From: Ophiosphaerella korrae
Taxonomy: Eukaryota > Ascomycota > Dothideomycetes > Pleosporales > Phaeosphaeriaceae
DNA length: 10,696 bases
NCBI GenBank assembly: GCA_028456385.1
Contig: JALNQF010000933.1
Location: 1 to 10,696, forward strand
Direction: 5' to 3'
This document shows, in pieces, positions 1 to 9,011 of the stretch. Each line of letters opens with the position of its first letter. The first letter of the stretch is position 1. The notes below the pieces were generated by a model, which had not been told where the DNA came from, searched no databases, and saw only the letters and a program-made list of their open reading frames with translations. Made by a program: the position numbers and the translations under genes.

Positions 1-1749
1 ATAGGTTTACTAGATTAGATTAATATATTAGTTATTTATAAGTATCTTACTTATATTTATATCTTCTTTAGTTATACTTAGAAAGTACTCTACTTTTTAC
101 TTATCTTATAAGTATTATTTATATTTTATATTTATATATTCTTCTTAGTTTTATTTATATTTAGATCTCTTATAAGAGAAATATCTAGATCCTATCTTAT
201 TAAAATAGTAGGTAAGATAGTTATTATAGTAATATCTTATCTATAATAGTAGTAGATAGTTTAGGTTATATAAGTATAGCTAGTATTATAGTTCTTATAT
301 TAATACTAGATCTATAATAATTAGTACCTAATTATTATTTATATATAATAATTTATATTATTAAGTTTACTTTACTTAGTATTTTTTATCTTACTATTCT
401 TATACTAAGTAGTAACTATCTACTAGTCTCTAGATTTCTTTTATAAATCTATCTTATACTTTAGTATTTTCTTACTTTAGCTTTAGTATTTTAGGTACTA
501 TTCTATATTTAGAAGTCTTAAGCTTTTAGTTTTCTTTTTTATTCTTATCTTAGGCTATATATATCTACTTTCCTAGATATAGTATTATCTTATACTTATA
601 CCTTGCCCTTCTTTAGTATAGCTAAAGGTATTCTAAAGTATCTATCTTAGCTTATTTCTACTTTAGCTAATACTTCTTTATATAGCTTTATACTCCTAGT
701 AGTATTTTTATAGCTTCTACTTTATTATTTATTATAAGGTTTATTAGTTATATAGTAATCTTATAGTAGTTATATTTTTTACTTATATCTTACTACTAGA
801 GGTTTATAGTCTTGTAATCTCTCTTTTTCTAGCTTCTTTTAGAGATTACTTCTTATTCTTCCTCTCTATCTTTATCTTACTACTTAAGTATATTAATTTA
901 TTATATAATCTTATTCTTTACTTAGTAATTTTTTATTAAGTACTCTATTTTACTATACTTATAGTATTTTTAGCTTTCTACTCTTTTAGAGTTCTTATAG
1001 TAATAGTATTTTTATTTTCCTAGGTTTATATTATTAATATATATCTTATCTAGCCTAAAGTATCTATAGCTACTTTAAACTTAGTTGTTTTTATATTTAC
1101 GTTACTACTTATACTTAGGTTTATACTTCTTACTTTTTATATATAGTACTTTACTATTCTTAGCTTCTACTATATATTTATATATATAGTTATTAACTTA
1201 AATTACTTTTTTTATTAGGTTCTCTAACGTCTTAATTATAGCTCTACTATATATTAGCTTACTTTAAATATTACTTTTAAGTTTCTATTAAAATATCTTT
1301 ATTAATAACTTATTATTCTATTCTATTTATATTATATAGCTTTAGAACTTATTAGTGTAATCTACTACTACTTTATATTATTATAGCTACTATATCGCGT
1401 ACTCTACTACTACTATCTTATTTACTAGTAGAAAGGCTTATTATACTTTATTTTTAAACTTAATCTATTCTTTAAATATCTTATTATAGTCGCTATTATT
1501 ATTATTAAAGTATTTCTTAAAGTATAGTATAACTTATTTCTTTACCTTACTTTATATATAAGATAATATAAGTATAGCTCTATTTTTATCTTAAACTTAG
1601 TCTACTTTAAAGAAGAGATTAAGTTATAAGATCTATAGCTTAAGCTTATTTTATTCTTTATAGTAGAAGTTAAGCTTAGTAACTTTAGAAGTAGCTATAT
1701 AGGTTACTTTTATACGCTAGTTATTTATATTTATTATTATATTACTTAT
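1..1749 (-). pseudogene. gag: Ty3/Gypsy Gag relic of a first element, continuing past the left edge
   Basis: In one minus-strand frame (codon starts divisible by 3) a Gag protein can be read through RIP stops. The likely start is an ATA (formerly ATG) at 1749-1747. A retrotransposon Gag core follows at roughly 1670-1330, including short pieces such as LNLFFKV and KVKK and the segment DYTNKF before a second helical block. A basic region comes next. A CCHC zinc knuckle lies at 966-925, now reading YYKYSKIEYLIKNY, where the Tyr residues at the metal positions and the Glu-Tyr pair are what RIP makes of Cys and Gly-His in C-X2-C-X4-H-X4-C. The frame stays readable to about 330; the last 300 bases gave no recognisable domain and may be the start of a protease/pol region. 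It differs clearly from the Gag at 7540-8480, so it belongs to another Gypsy lineage. It is non-functional. The family call is firm; the start and the left part are less so. Confidence 0.8.
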
Positions 1750-1886
1750 CTTAAAAGTATTTAATATATTAAGACTTTAAAACTAAGTAAAAGTAATAAG
1801 AGTAAGTAAGCTTCTATAAAATAGGCGAGGTTAATAAATAAGAGAGTTACTTAACTTAATTAATAGTTAGCTTTTATTAGAGTATT
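1750..1886 (-). other. Leader between left LTR and first-element gag
   Basis: This 137-base stretch separates the LTR edge at 1887 from the presumed gag start at 1749. A retrotransposon leader would normally hold a primer-binding site beginning with TGG just inside the LTR. After RIP this would read TAG or TAA, and I cannot identify it with any certainty. The stretch is either the 5' leader of the left element, if the LTR at 1887-2215 is its own, or interrupted leader flanking an insertion of the second element. Confidence 0.4.
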
Positions 1887-2215
1887 TGTAATAGGGTATT
1901 ACTAGGGTTAACTTCCTAATACCTAATAGGTATTAGTAGATTATAAAGTAATAGTAAGAGTTTATATTATAATCTATAATAGACTATAAATAGTAGAAGA
2001 TATTTTATAACTATCTTATATTAGCGTTCTATAGTTAATAGATTAAATTACTAATACTATCCTAATAATACGTATTACTACTAACTATATACTTATAGTA
2101 ATCTATTAATCTATAAGTACTAAGACTAATAGATTATAAATTACTTTAATCTATAATCTATTAATACTAAAAGTCTATAGATTATAAATTACTCTAGGTA
2201 TCCTAATTATATATA
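1887..2215 (-). repeat. Left LTR (3' LTR of the chromovirus by orientation)
   Basis: Positions 1887-2095 align clearly with 8488-8695, for example in the shared word ACTAATACTATCCTAATAAT. Beyond this core the match weakens, but both copies hold two tandem subrepeats with ACTAAGA followed by ATTATAAATT. Both then end in related 18-base tails (2198-2215 and 8810-8827). On the minus strand this copy starts TA (probably TG before RIP) and ends CA, so its terminal dinucleotide at 1888-1887 is unmutated. A purine-rich AGGAGG on the minus strand at 2217-2222 sits just outside and may be the remnant polypurine tract. The outer boundary at 2215 is inferred; the core match is directly visible. Confidence 0.78.
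2099..2193. repeat. Two diverged 47-base tandem subrepeats in left LTR
   Basis: Units at 2099-2145 and 2147-2193 both begin TAATCTAT and end AGATTATAAATTACT, with a period of 48 bases. They sit in what would be the U3 part of the LTR, where tandem repeats often carry promoter elements. A similar pair with a different period occupies the same place in the right LTR. Confidence 0.65.
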
Positions 2216-2224
2216 GCCTCCTAA

Positions 2225-3020
2225 TTAGGTTCGTATCTCTTAGCGTTATATAGGTCTAAGTTAATTATTATAAAGCTTATTAGTTTTATTTATAGCTCTC
2301 TTATTACTATTATAATACTATCTCTTCTTCTAAGTAGGTCTTTATTTATCTACTCTAGAGCTAAAGTTATTAATTTACTTTCTTTATTAATTTATAGTTT
2401 CTTATTACTCTTTATAGTTATTTTATCTATATATTATTACTACTTCTTTATAGATTGCGTATTATATAATAGTATTAAAATATTTTTTTATTTTTATTAT
2501 ACTTCTCTTAAGTTAAACTCTAAGTCTCTTTTTTATATTATTTCTATAAATAATAGTAGAGCTTCTAAAGTATATATTTATATAAATATTTATAGTTCTT
2601 ATAATATATTTAGTATTTCTCTTTCTAAGTATATATTTATTATACTTATTCTTACGTCTAGGCTTAATAATAATAGAGAGAGCTATTAACTAGACTTAAA
2701 AGAAATTACTATCTTAAATTATAGAAGCTAAAGCTAAGTATAAGTAGATTTAGGAGCTTACGTAAAGTAAGCTAGTAAAGAATTAAGCTTATCTCTCTTA
2801 TTTTTATAAGATAAAGGCGTTAAATAATAAGAAATTAGCTAAATAGTTAGTAGCTCTAGAAGCTAAGCTAGACTTAGATAAAGTATTTAGTATTGTTATA
2901 GTAGGTCCTATATTAGGTAATCTTATTACTTCTCTATCTAGTAATAGTAGTATTAGTTCTCTTAGTTTACTACTAGGCGTTCTAGAAGGTTTTAATTTTA
3001 GAACTCTTTTAGTTTCTTAG
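2225..3020 (+). pseudogene. Unrecognised antisense coding region between pol end and left LTR
   Basis: I do not recognise the product. The plus-strand frame starting at 2225 has no stop for 155 codons, to the TAA at 2687, in DNA where the other frames examined carry a stop every few codons. Reversing typical RIP changes in general terms, it would be a Ser/Thr/Pro/His-rich, probably disordered segment with few Gln or Trp. From about 2690 the readable frame moves by one base. The first part, to 2786, has six stops at likely Gln/Arg/Trp sites in a charged, helical-looking stretch. Then 2787-3017 has a single TAG in 77 codons, with the piece LVALEAKLDLDKVF suggesting a coiled coil, followed by a Ser/Gly-rich tail ending at TAG 3018. 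The minus-strand pol frame becomes stop-dense below about 2990, so this is not a shadow of pol. It converges with pol, and its upstream side abuts the left LTR. The frame change could be an indel or a lost intron. Confidence 0.5.
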
Positions 3021-3219
3021 AGTAGTTAAAGTTATCTTCTAGTTCTTATATTTTTTCTTATAGTTATTCTTTTTTATCTATTTTTATCTATTTTACTAAA
3101 TAGTAGTTTCTTTTATTATAGAACTAGTATTATAAGATTTTTTTAACTTCTTATTCTTCTTATTCTCTATATATATCTACTTTATATACTAGTAGTTCTA
3201 CGTTTTATATTGCCTATTC
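2997..3219 (-). pseudogene. pol: Chromodomain at the integrase C-terminus
   Basis: In the pol frame, residues after the GPY-type module read as a chromodomain: a leading acidic stretch, the helper segment EVKKIL, then NYYLVK followed by Gln in place of the aromatic Trp (TAG, from TGG), and a closing helix KKLKEF ending near 3003. Chromodomains bind methylated histone H3 tails. In fungal chromoviruses they direct integration into heterochromatin, which fits the surroundings. Below about 2990 the frame fills with stops, so the polyprotein probably ended there. The family is clear, but the domain is inactivated by several RIP stops. Confidence 0.82.
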
Positions 3220-4500
3220 TACTAGAGCTATATAGAATATTAAGTATATCTTTATTTTATTTAGTAGTTTTAATCTAAATATAACTAGTATAACTTCTTT
3301 CTTAATTTTATATAGTCTTATCTTAATATAGTCTAATTTTAAACTTAGTTACTTACTTTTAATATTTTTCTATACTAACTATACTTTTTCTCTTTCTTTA
3401 AATTAAGGTCTTTCTTTATACTTTTTATTATAGTACTTTACTATCTAATCTTATAAGAATTCTATATCTTATTTTAGTTAGTTATATATATCTTTAAGTC
3501 TATTAGTAAAGTTTTTTCTTTTTAGAAACTAAGATATCTAATTTCTTAGTATCTAGTATATATTAGGTTTAAATCTATAGTTTATAAAGAAAAGTAATAT
3601 TTTTATTACTATATTCTTTACGTTATTATATACTAACTATACTATAGGTAATAGTTATACCTAATTATTTTAGTTATAGTTAAGGTAGTATCTTAAGTAT
3701 TACTCTACTATCTAATTTATTTATTCTAACTATCTATCTATCTATAGATAGTATACTATAGATATTACGTATTATATTCCTAATTACGCTACTATTATTC
3801 TTTATAATTTTAATATAAATTATATATCTCTATCTATAATAATTTTATTTAGTAGTCTATATTAACTAATTACTATTCCTCGAACTTAGTATATAGTAAC
3901 TTCTATCCTACTTTTTTCTTTATATAGTTAAAAGTATATATACTTTATAAGTTTATCTACTATTATTAAGATTCTATTATATTTAACTCTTAATATTAAG
4001 TCTTTAGACTTAGGTAACTTTATAATAAAGTCTATTATAATAATTTTTTATAGTTATTTTAGTATTTCTACTAGTTATAGTATTCTATATAGTATATATC
4101 TACTATATTTATTCTTCTAATATTCTATATATTCTTATAGTATTTTTATTACTAATTATCTTACTTTTAGAATATAGTAGTCTTATAGTAGTCTATCTAA
4201 TATTTTTTTAATACCTTAGTAACTATATACTAGTAATTTATAGAATTATTATATAAATTCTTTCTAAATCTTTTTTAGAATATATATTCTTCTATAAGCT
4301 TATATAAATCCTCTTTAGATTTCTAGTTTTTTTATTTCTTTAGATACCTTTTACGTTATTTTCTAAATCTATTTATCTAGCTTACTACTTATTCTTTTAA
4401 GTGTTATAGCTATTTTAGGTATATTTAAGACTAAATATCTTTTTTTATTCTTAACTAAAACTATACTAGTAGTACTTACTTCTTCTTATAAGTTTTATCT
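3220..4500 (-). pseudogene. pol: Integrase (zinc-binding, DDE core and GPY module)
   Basis: The N-terminal zinc-binding module lies at 4260-4080. Its His and Cys ligands now mostly read Tyr, including a C-X2-C turned into Y-I-E-Y. The catalytic core follows, with the first Asp intact in IIDFIIKLP (GAC at 4032-4030) and the second intact in the IIDRD motif. A segment at about 3765-3710 matches the family hallmark A-Y-H-P-Q-T-D-G-Q-T-E, with its catalytic Glu codon intact and Gln codons as stops. The LYKIKKEV stretch near 3300 corresponds to the GPY/F module. Integrase inserts the cDNA into the genome. It is in the same frame as the RT, with no detectable frameshift over this 1.2 kb. Stops from RIP make it non-functional. 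Identification is strong. Confidence 0.9.
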
Positions 4501-4559
4501 TCTACTAAAAGTATTTATAAATTAGTTATCCTTCTCTTTTATATATATAATTTCTATAT

Positions 4560-5900
4560 TAAATATTAATAGAAACTTTTACTATCTTATATAGTATTAT
4601 AATAACTTTTTATTTATTATAAATTCTATAAGATTCTTATAGTCTATATAAACTTTTATTTAGTACTTTACGCCTTATAAGTATACTCTCTATTATTTAA
4701 ATACTTTATAGATTACTAGTATTTCTTTATTATAGATTAAGTAATTAAGTTCTACTATTTTTATCTTCTAAGAGAAGTATTTAACTAAGTATTCTTTTTT
4801 AGTCTCTAGGTCTTCTTGTATTAGTACTATTCTATAGACTAAATTAGATATATCTATCTTTACTATTACTAGTATATCTAGGTTATATATTCTAATAACT
4901 AGGTTTTCTATAAACTTCTTTTTAATTTTATTAAATACTTTCTTATATTCTTCTATCTACTTAAATTATATATCCTTTTTTATAAGTTTTATTATTAGTT
5001 CTATATCTTTAAACTATCTTACTATTAACTTTCTATAGAAGTTAGCTAGCTTATAAAATTATTGTACTTCTTTTAGGTTTCTTAGTATTAGCTATTTATT
5101 AATTAATCTAATCTTTTCTAGGTTAATTTTAATTTTTCTAAGTTTAATAATAAATCTTAGGAAGTCTATTTCTTTTATATAGAACTTATATTTTCTTATC
5201 TTAAGAAATAATTTATTTTCTACTAGTTTCTTTAATACTTTATATATATATTATATATATTCTTCTTCTATTTCTAAGAATATAAGGATATTATCTAGGT
5301 ATATAAACGTAAATACGTCTAAGTACTCTCTTAGTACTATATTAATTCTTTTTTAGAATACTACTAGTATATTTATTAAGCTAAATAGTATAACTAGATA
5401 TTTATATAGTCTATACTATATTCTAAATACTATTTTCTATTTATCGCTTTTTTTAATTCTAATCTAGTAGTATACGTTCTAGATATCTAGTTTCGTAAAG
5501 ATTTTTACTCTTTATAGTCTATCTTATATTCTATCTATTTATAGTAGTAAGTATTAGTTCTTATTTATAATTATATTAGTTTTCTTAAAATCTATATAAA
5601 GTCTCTTATTACTTATTCCTTTTTTATCTATAAATATAAGTCTATATATTACTAAAGATTTAGACTCTTTTATTTATCTTTTCTTTATTACGTTCTAGAT
5701 AAATACTTACTTAATATTAGATTATTCTTCTATTTTTTAGTAGACTAGGCTCTATCCTAAGTTTTTACTTTCTTCTAGTTCTATTACTAAATCTTATAGT
5801 TAATATTCTAGAAGGTAATTTTCTTACTCTATAAGTTATTTTTCCTATTCTTTATATTCTTTAGGGAATTTTCCTTTATAAGTATTTATATTAGCTTTTA
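4560..5900 (-). pseudogene. pol: Reverse transcriptase and RNase H
   Basis: The reverse transcriptase is read in the frame whose codon starts are divisible by 3. The early motif NKRLYIDFKKTN lies near 5610-5580, FTKLDI near 5505, then the active site FIYLDN at 5307-5290. The family motif is Y-x-D-D; the second catalytic Asp is now Asn (AAT at 5292-5290), a G-to-A change on the coding strand. The downstream thumb and connection include IDFLRFI, matching the usual I-x-F-L-G-F/H. RNase H follows at about 4880-4590, with KIDIS (first acidic residue) and VYIDYKNL (fourth-strand D-H motif, His now Tyr). Together these make double-stranded cDNA from the element RNA. They lie downstream of protease and upstream of integrase as in all Ty3/Gypsy elements. 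They are broken by many RIP stops and an active-site loss. Confidence 0.92.
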
Positions 5901-7531
5901 ATATATCTATTTTATTATAATTAATCTTTTCTATTCTCTAATTAATATATAGGTTAGTTATCTATAACTATAGTATACTTAGTATTATATCTTACTTATT
6001 ATTAATTATTATTATATCTATAACTATATTCTTAATTTCTAGTCTTTTTAATTTTAGTATTAAAGGTACTATCTTAAACTATATAGGTTCCTAGAATAGT
6101 TTTCCTTTAATTATACTTAGTTATTAAGGGTATTTCTTTATTATATACTTTATTCCTTATATTTCTATAAACTTCTTTAATATAAAGTTTCTTATAGCTC
6201 TACTATTAATTATTAATTATACTTTCTTTCTTTAGTATATACTTATTTTTATAATATATAGGCCTTTTATACTTTCTAGCTTTTCTTACTTTAGTAGCTT
6301 TATAAATTATCTATCTTTTTAGAGCTATAGCTCTACTTTAAGTTTATATTCTTTATATTTTAGATATTTATTATTTATATATCTATACTATAGTCCTCTT
6401 TAGATATATTTCTTAGTTAATTTAGGTCTAGGCCTTACTACTACGTATTTATCTTCTAGGATTATTTCTTATCCTTAGATATTTTCTACTAGAATTAGTC
6501 TTATATAGTTATAGCCTCTTCTTTTTATAAGCTATATATTACTATTTTCTTTAGAGTTCCTATATATAGTATAATTTTTATCTAGGTATAATATCTATAA
6601 TACTTTAAAATATACTAAATACTTTAGATCTATTATTTTATTATCTTCTTTTTAGTATCTACTTTTACTAGGTTTATTTATTATTAAGATATAGTATACT
6701 ACTAGTACTCTTAGTATATAGGCTTTATTAATCTATTATATTTTTCTTATAAAGTATTACTATTTTTTTTATATAAGTATTCTTCTTACTATAACTATAT
6801 ATTACTTTATCTATTCTTAAAATAGTATAAACTTTATTTCTTTAAGATTATATTCTTTCTAGTCTTTATACACTTCTTCTATACTTATAACTATTAAGTA
6901 TATTTAAATAAACTTCTATTCTTTATTTTATTCTTCTATATTTATTATTATATAGCTATTATAGCTATATATTATTAGCTAGGTATATTCTATATCTTTT
7001 ATACTAACTTATCTTTTACTTCTTCTTAGTCTTTTAGAGAGAGCTATAGTAGTCTCTTTATCTAGTACTAGTCTTTTAGCCTAGATTAATAGTACTAGAG
7101 GCTCTTCTTCTTCTAAATCTTCTATTAGTAAGTCTATTACTTAAGCTATTTCTTTTAGCTAAGCTTTTATTCTCTTTTTTATTATAGCTACTTTATATCT
7201 ATATTTTTATAGGAACTATACTACTCTTTATTTACTAAAAAGATATATATAGTAGTTATTATTATAATAAAAGGTCTAGTAGAGTATTATATATTATACT
7301 TTTTTACTTTTAGCTACTTTCTTCTAAGGTTTAGCTTATACTTATAGTACTTCCTTTTTCTTTTTAGTTATTTTTAACTATATTTCTTTCTTTAGGTCTT
7401 TATTCTTATAGTTCTTTATAAAGTATCTTAGTTTCTTATATTTATAGTATACTATATCTTTTTTCTTTTATAATTAGTAGTCCTTTATATAGTAGCTTAG
7501 TTTACTATAATTAAAGTATATAAAGTCTTTA
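5901..7531 (-). pseudogene. pol: Gag C-terminal zinc knuckles, acidic linker and aspartic protease
   Basis: Two CCHC knuckles lie at 7518-7477 and 7449-7408. Read with Tyr in place of Cys and His, both keep perfect C-X2-C-X4-H-X4-C spacing, and the second contains YFIKNY. They would bind the element's RNA. A Trp/Cys/His segment near 7290-7200 resembles one often seen after Gag in fungal Gypsy elements. An acidic linker follows near 7120-7080 (DLEEEE). The retroviral-type protease has IINSRA at 6213-6196, where family members have D-S/T-G-A: the catalytic Asp is now Asn (6207-6205) and Gly is Arg. Later, DIILSIL corresponds to the conserved D-I-I-L-G-x-x-W-L helix. All of this shares the pol frame, not the frame of the Gag core upstream. 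Confidence 0.83.
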
Positions 7532-7541
7532 TTTTTTTTTT
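7532..7541 (-). other. Run of ten A (minus strand) at the gag-to-pol frame change
   Basis: Ten consecutive T on the plus strand (A on the coding strand) lie where the readable frame changes. Gag upstream has codon starts leaving remainder 2 on division by 3; the knuckles and everything after leave remainder 0. This is a minus-one shift. Since the knuckles are usually part of Gag, a homopolymer indel is the simpler explanation, but a programmed frameshift site cannot be excluded. Confidence 0.5.
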
Positions 7542-8480
7542 CTTTTTATCTTTATTAGTGTTAAGGACTATAGAGTCTCTTTTATTATTATTCTAGGTAT
7601 AACCTCTATACTTATTCTTCTTCTATTCTTAAAGATTATTATTAATTTATATTACCTATTATTTTAAAGCTTTTAGTATTCTTAGTTTTTCTATATATAT
7701 TATCTTGTATTAGATTTTTAAGTTTAGTCCTTACTTAAATTATAATATTAGGGCTAACTTATTCTATTCTATATTCTAGAATAGTTATTTAAACTATAAT
7801 ATATATTTTAGAATACTCTAACTTTGTATAAGCTTTTCTAGCTATTCTTTAGCTTATTAGGTAATGTTTATATTTCTAAATACTACTCTTATTTATTTAG
7901 TAAAGTATTTATAACTTCTAAAGATAGCTCTAGTCTTATCTTTTTAAGTTATTAAAGAGTATATTATATAGTCTATCTAGTAAGGTTTATTCTATTTTAT
8001 TCTATTTTCTTTAAAGTATAGTCTAATATATATTACCTTCTTTTCTTCTATTTTAAAGTATAGTACTTATATATCTATTTAAAGTTATACTAAAGCTATA
8101 AAAGGTTTTAGTTTCTCTCTTATTTTATTAAACTTCTTAAAGATAGGTATCTTTAGTAGTTTCTTTATTACGCTTATTTCTAGTCTTTAGGTAATTAATT
8201 CTATTTAGTTCTATTCTTTAATAATAGCTTTAATTTATACTTTATTTTACTTTACGTAATCTTATAGTTTCTTATTCTATATTTCTAAAGTATTAATTAC
8301 TATTTTTATATCTTTTTTCTCTAAGATTAGGTTATTAATATAATCTTTAATTATTTCTTATACTATACTATCTAATTTGTAACTACTTCTAAGTACTTTA
8401 CTTATTTTAGTTAAACTTTCTACTATTATATTAGCTAGACTATACGCTACTTATACTTTACTTCTCTTAATAACTAAATT
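7540..8480 (-). pseudogene. gag: Gag core of the chromovirus
   Basis: Readable from close to the right LTR edge. The original start codon is not certain; ATA codons near 8430 are candidates. The N-terminal third is helical and charged (for example IVQEIIKDYINN) and probably coiled-coil. At 8153 begins IPIFKKF, then a Gag capsid-like core with LKPFIALV and a closing helical block (LQFKQLF, then LALILQFKQGLNL) typical of Retrotrans_gag proteins. This protein would form the virus-like particle. It lies directly inside the right LTR, so the untranslated leader is short. It differs in sequence from the Gag at 1-1749. Many TAA/TAG codons replace Gln/Trp/Arg, and it is inactive. Confident as Gag; the exact start is unknown. 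Confidence 0.82.
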
Positions 8481-8487
8481 AGTAAAG

Positions 8488-8827
8488 TATAATAGGTATT
8501 ACTAGAGTTAACTTCTTAGTACTTAAAAGTTATTAGTAAATTAAAAAGTAATAACAAAAGGCTTATATTATAATCTATAATAGACTATAAATAATAGAAG
8601 ATATTTTATAACTATCTTAGTATTATTACTTGTAGTTAATAATTAAATTACTAATACTATCCTAATAATACGTATTATTACTAACTATATACCTAGGCTT
8701 CTTAGCTAGCTTTATACTTTGTATTTACTAAGATCGCGAATTATAAATTTATTACGTACTTAGCTTTATACTTTATATTTACTAAGATTATAAATTATAA
8801 ATTTATTACGTATCTTTATTATAGTTA
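8488..8827 (-). repeat. Right LTR (5' LTR of the chromovirus by orientation)
   Basis: The core 8488-8695 aligns with 1887-2095, and the outer part carries two tandem subrepeats in the same order as the left LTR. On the minus strand it begins TA and ends TA, where Gypsy LTRs have TG and CA; both are expected RIP products. It differs from the left copy mainly by C/T and G/A changes, but some transversions and small length differences also exist. The two copies have therefore drifted apart beyond RIP alone, or RIP hit different sites in each. Any promoter inside cannot be identified in this base composition. Confidence 0.76.
8708..8812. repeat. Two 51-base tandem subrepeats in right LTR, differing only by transitions
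   Basis: Units at 8708-8758 and 8762-8812 (period 54) match over all 51 bases except five positions. All five are G-to-A or C-to-T: one in TTTGTATTT versus TTTATATTT, and four in TCGCGA versus TTATAA. The first unit keeps CpG sites that the second has lost. This is direct internal evidence of RIP-type mutation, and it marks the probable U3 region of the LTR. Confidence 0.85.
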
Positions 8828-9011
8828 ATCTCTTAGTCTAGTTTATTATTCTATAGATTATATATATTATTATTATCTATAGTAAGGCTAATTAGTTTAA
8901 ATTAGTTTTCTCTTATTATAGCTAATATATTCTATTAGTAAAGTAGCTATATTACTAAAATAGCTACTTTTCTTTAGTATCGCGAATATTATATATAAAA
9001 AATTAATTTAC
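8828..9011. other. AT-rich spacer between LTR and transposase relic
   Basis: No coding signal is visible. Two short inverted repeats occur: CTATAGAT at 8851-8858 with its complement at 8875-8882, and an 11-base arm pair at 8940-8950 and 8960-8970 (AAAGTAGCTAT / ATAGCTACTTT). The 3' terminus of the pogo-type transposon should lie in this stretch, and the second hairpin may belong to its end. No matching terminal inverted repeat is visible near the right edge of the window. Confidence 0.4.
8940..8970. repeat. Perfect 11-base inverted repeat with 9-base loop
   Basis: AAAGTAGCTAT, a nine-base loop, then ATAGCTACTTT. It lies about 40 bases beyond the transposase stop codon. It may be a subterminal hairpin of the transposon or chance in low-complexity DNA; eleven matched bases including four G/C pairs make chance less likely but not negligible. 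Confidence 0.4.

Larger units (their letters stand above)
1887..8827 (-). mobile_element. Chromovirus-type Ty3/Gypsy LTR retrotransposon, nearly full length, RIP-inactivated
   Basis: The element is about 6.9 kb, in minus orientation, bounded by two similar LTRs (1887-2215 and 8488-8827). Its order on the minus strand is LTR, gag, CCHC knuckles, protease, reverse transcriptase, RNase H, integrase, chromodomain, LTR. This is the Ty3/Gypsy order, because integrase follows RNase H, and a chromodomain at the integrase C-terminus defines the chromovirus branch common in fungi. An extra antisense coding region fills the gap between the chromodomain and the left LTR. The five bases outside each LTR (GTATT on the left, ATCTC on the right) do not make a convincing target duplication. 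Conservation of the long pol frame suggests RIP struck while the element was still young. Element type is firm; exact ends are uncertain by several bases. Confidence 0.88.

Noticed and set aside
1750..1886. A primer-binding site just inside the LTR (TAATAAAAGC and TTTACTAATTTAG were considered).
   Set aside because: After RIP, TGG becomes TAG/TAA, which is everywhere here, and neither candidate starts at the usual distance from the LTR edge.
1882..8832. Target-site duplication around the chromovirus (GTATT on the left, ATCTC on the right).
   Set aside because: Two of five bases match directly, and one of the three differences is a transversion that RIP cannot make, so it is not supported.
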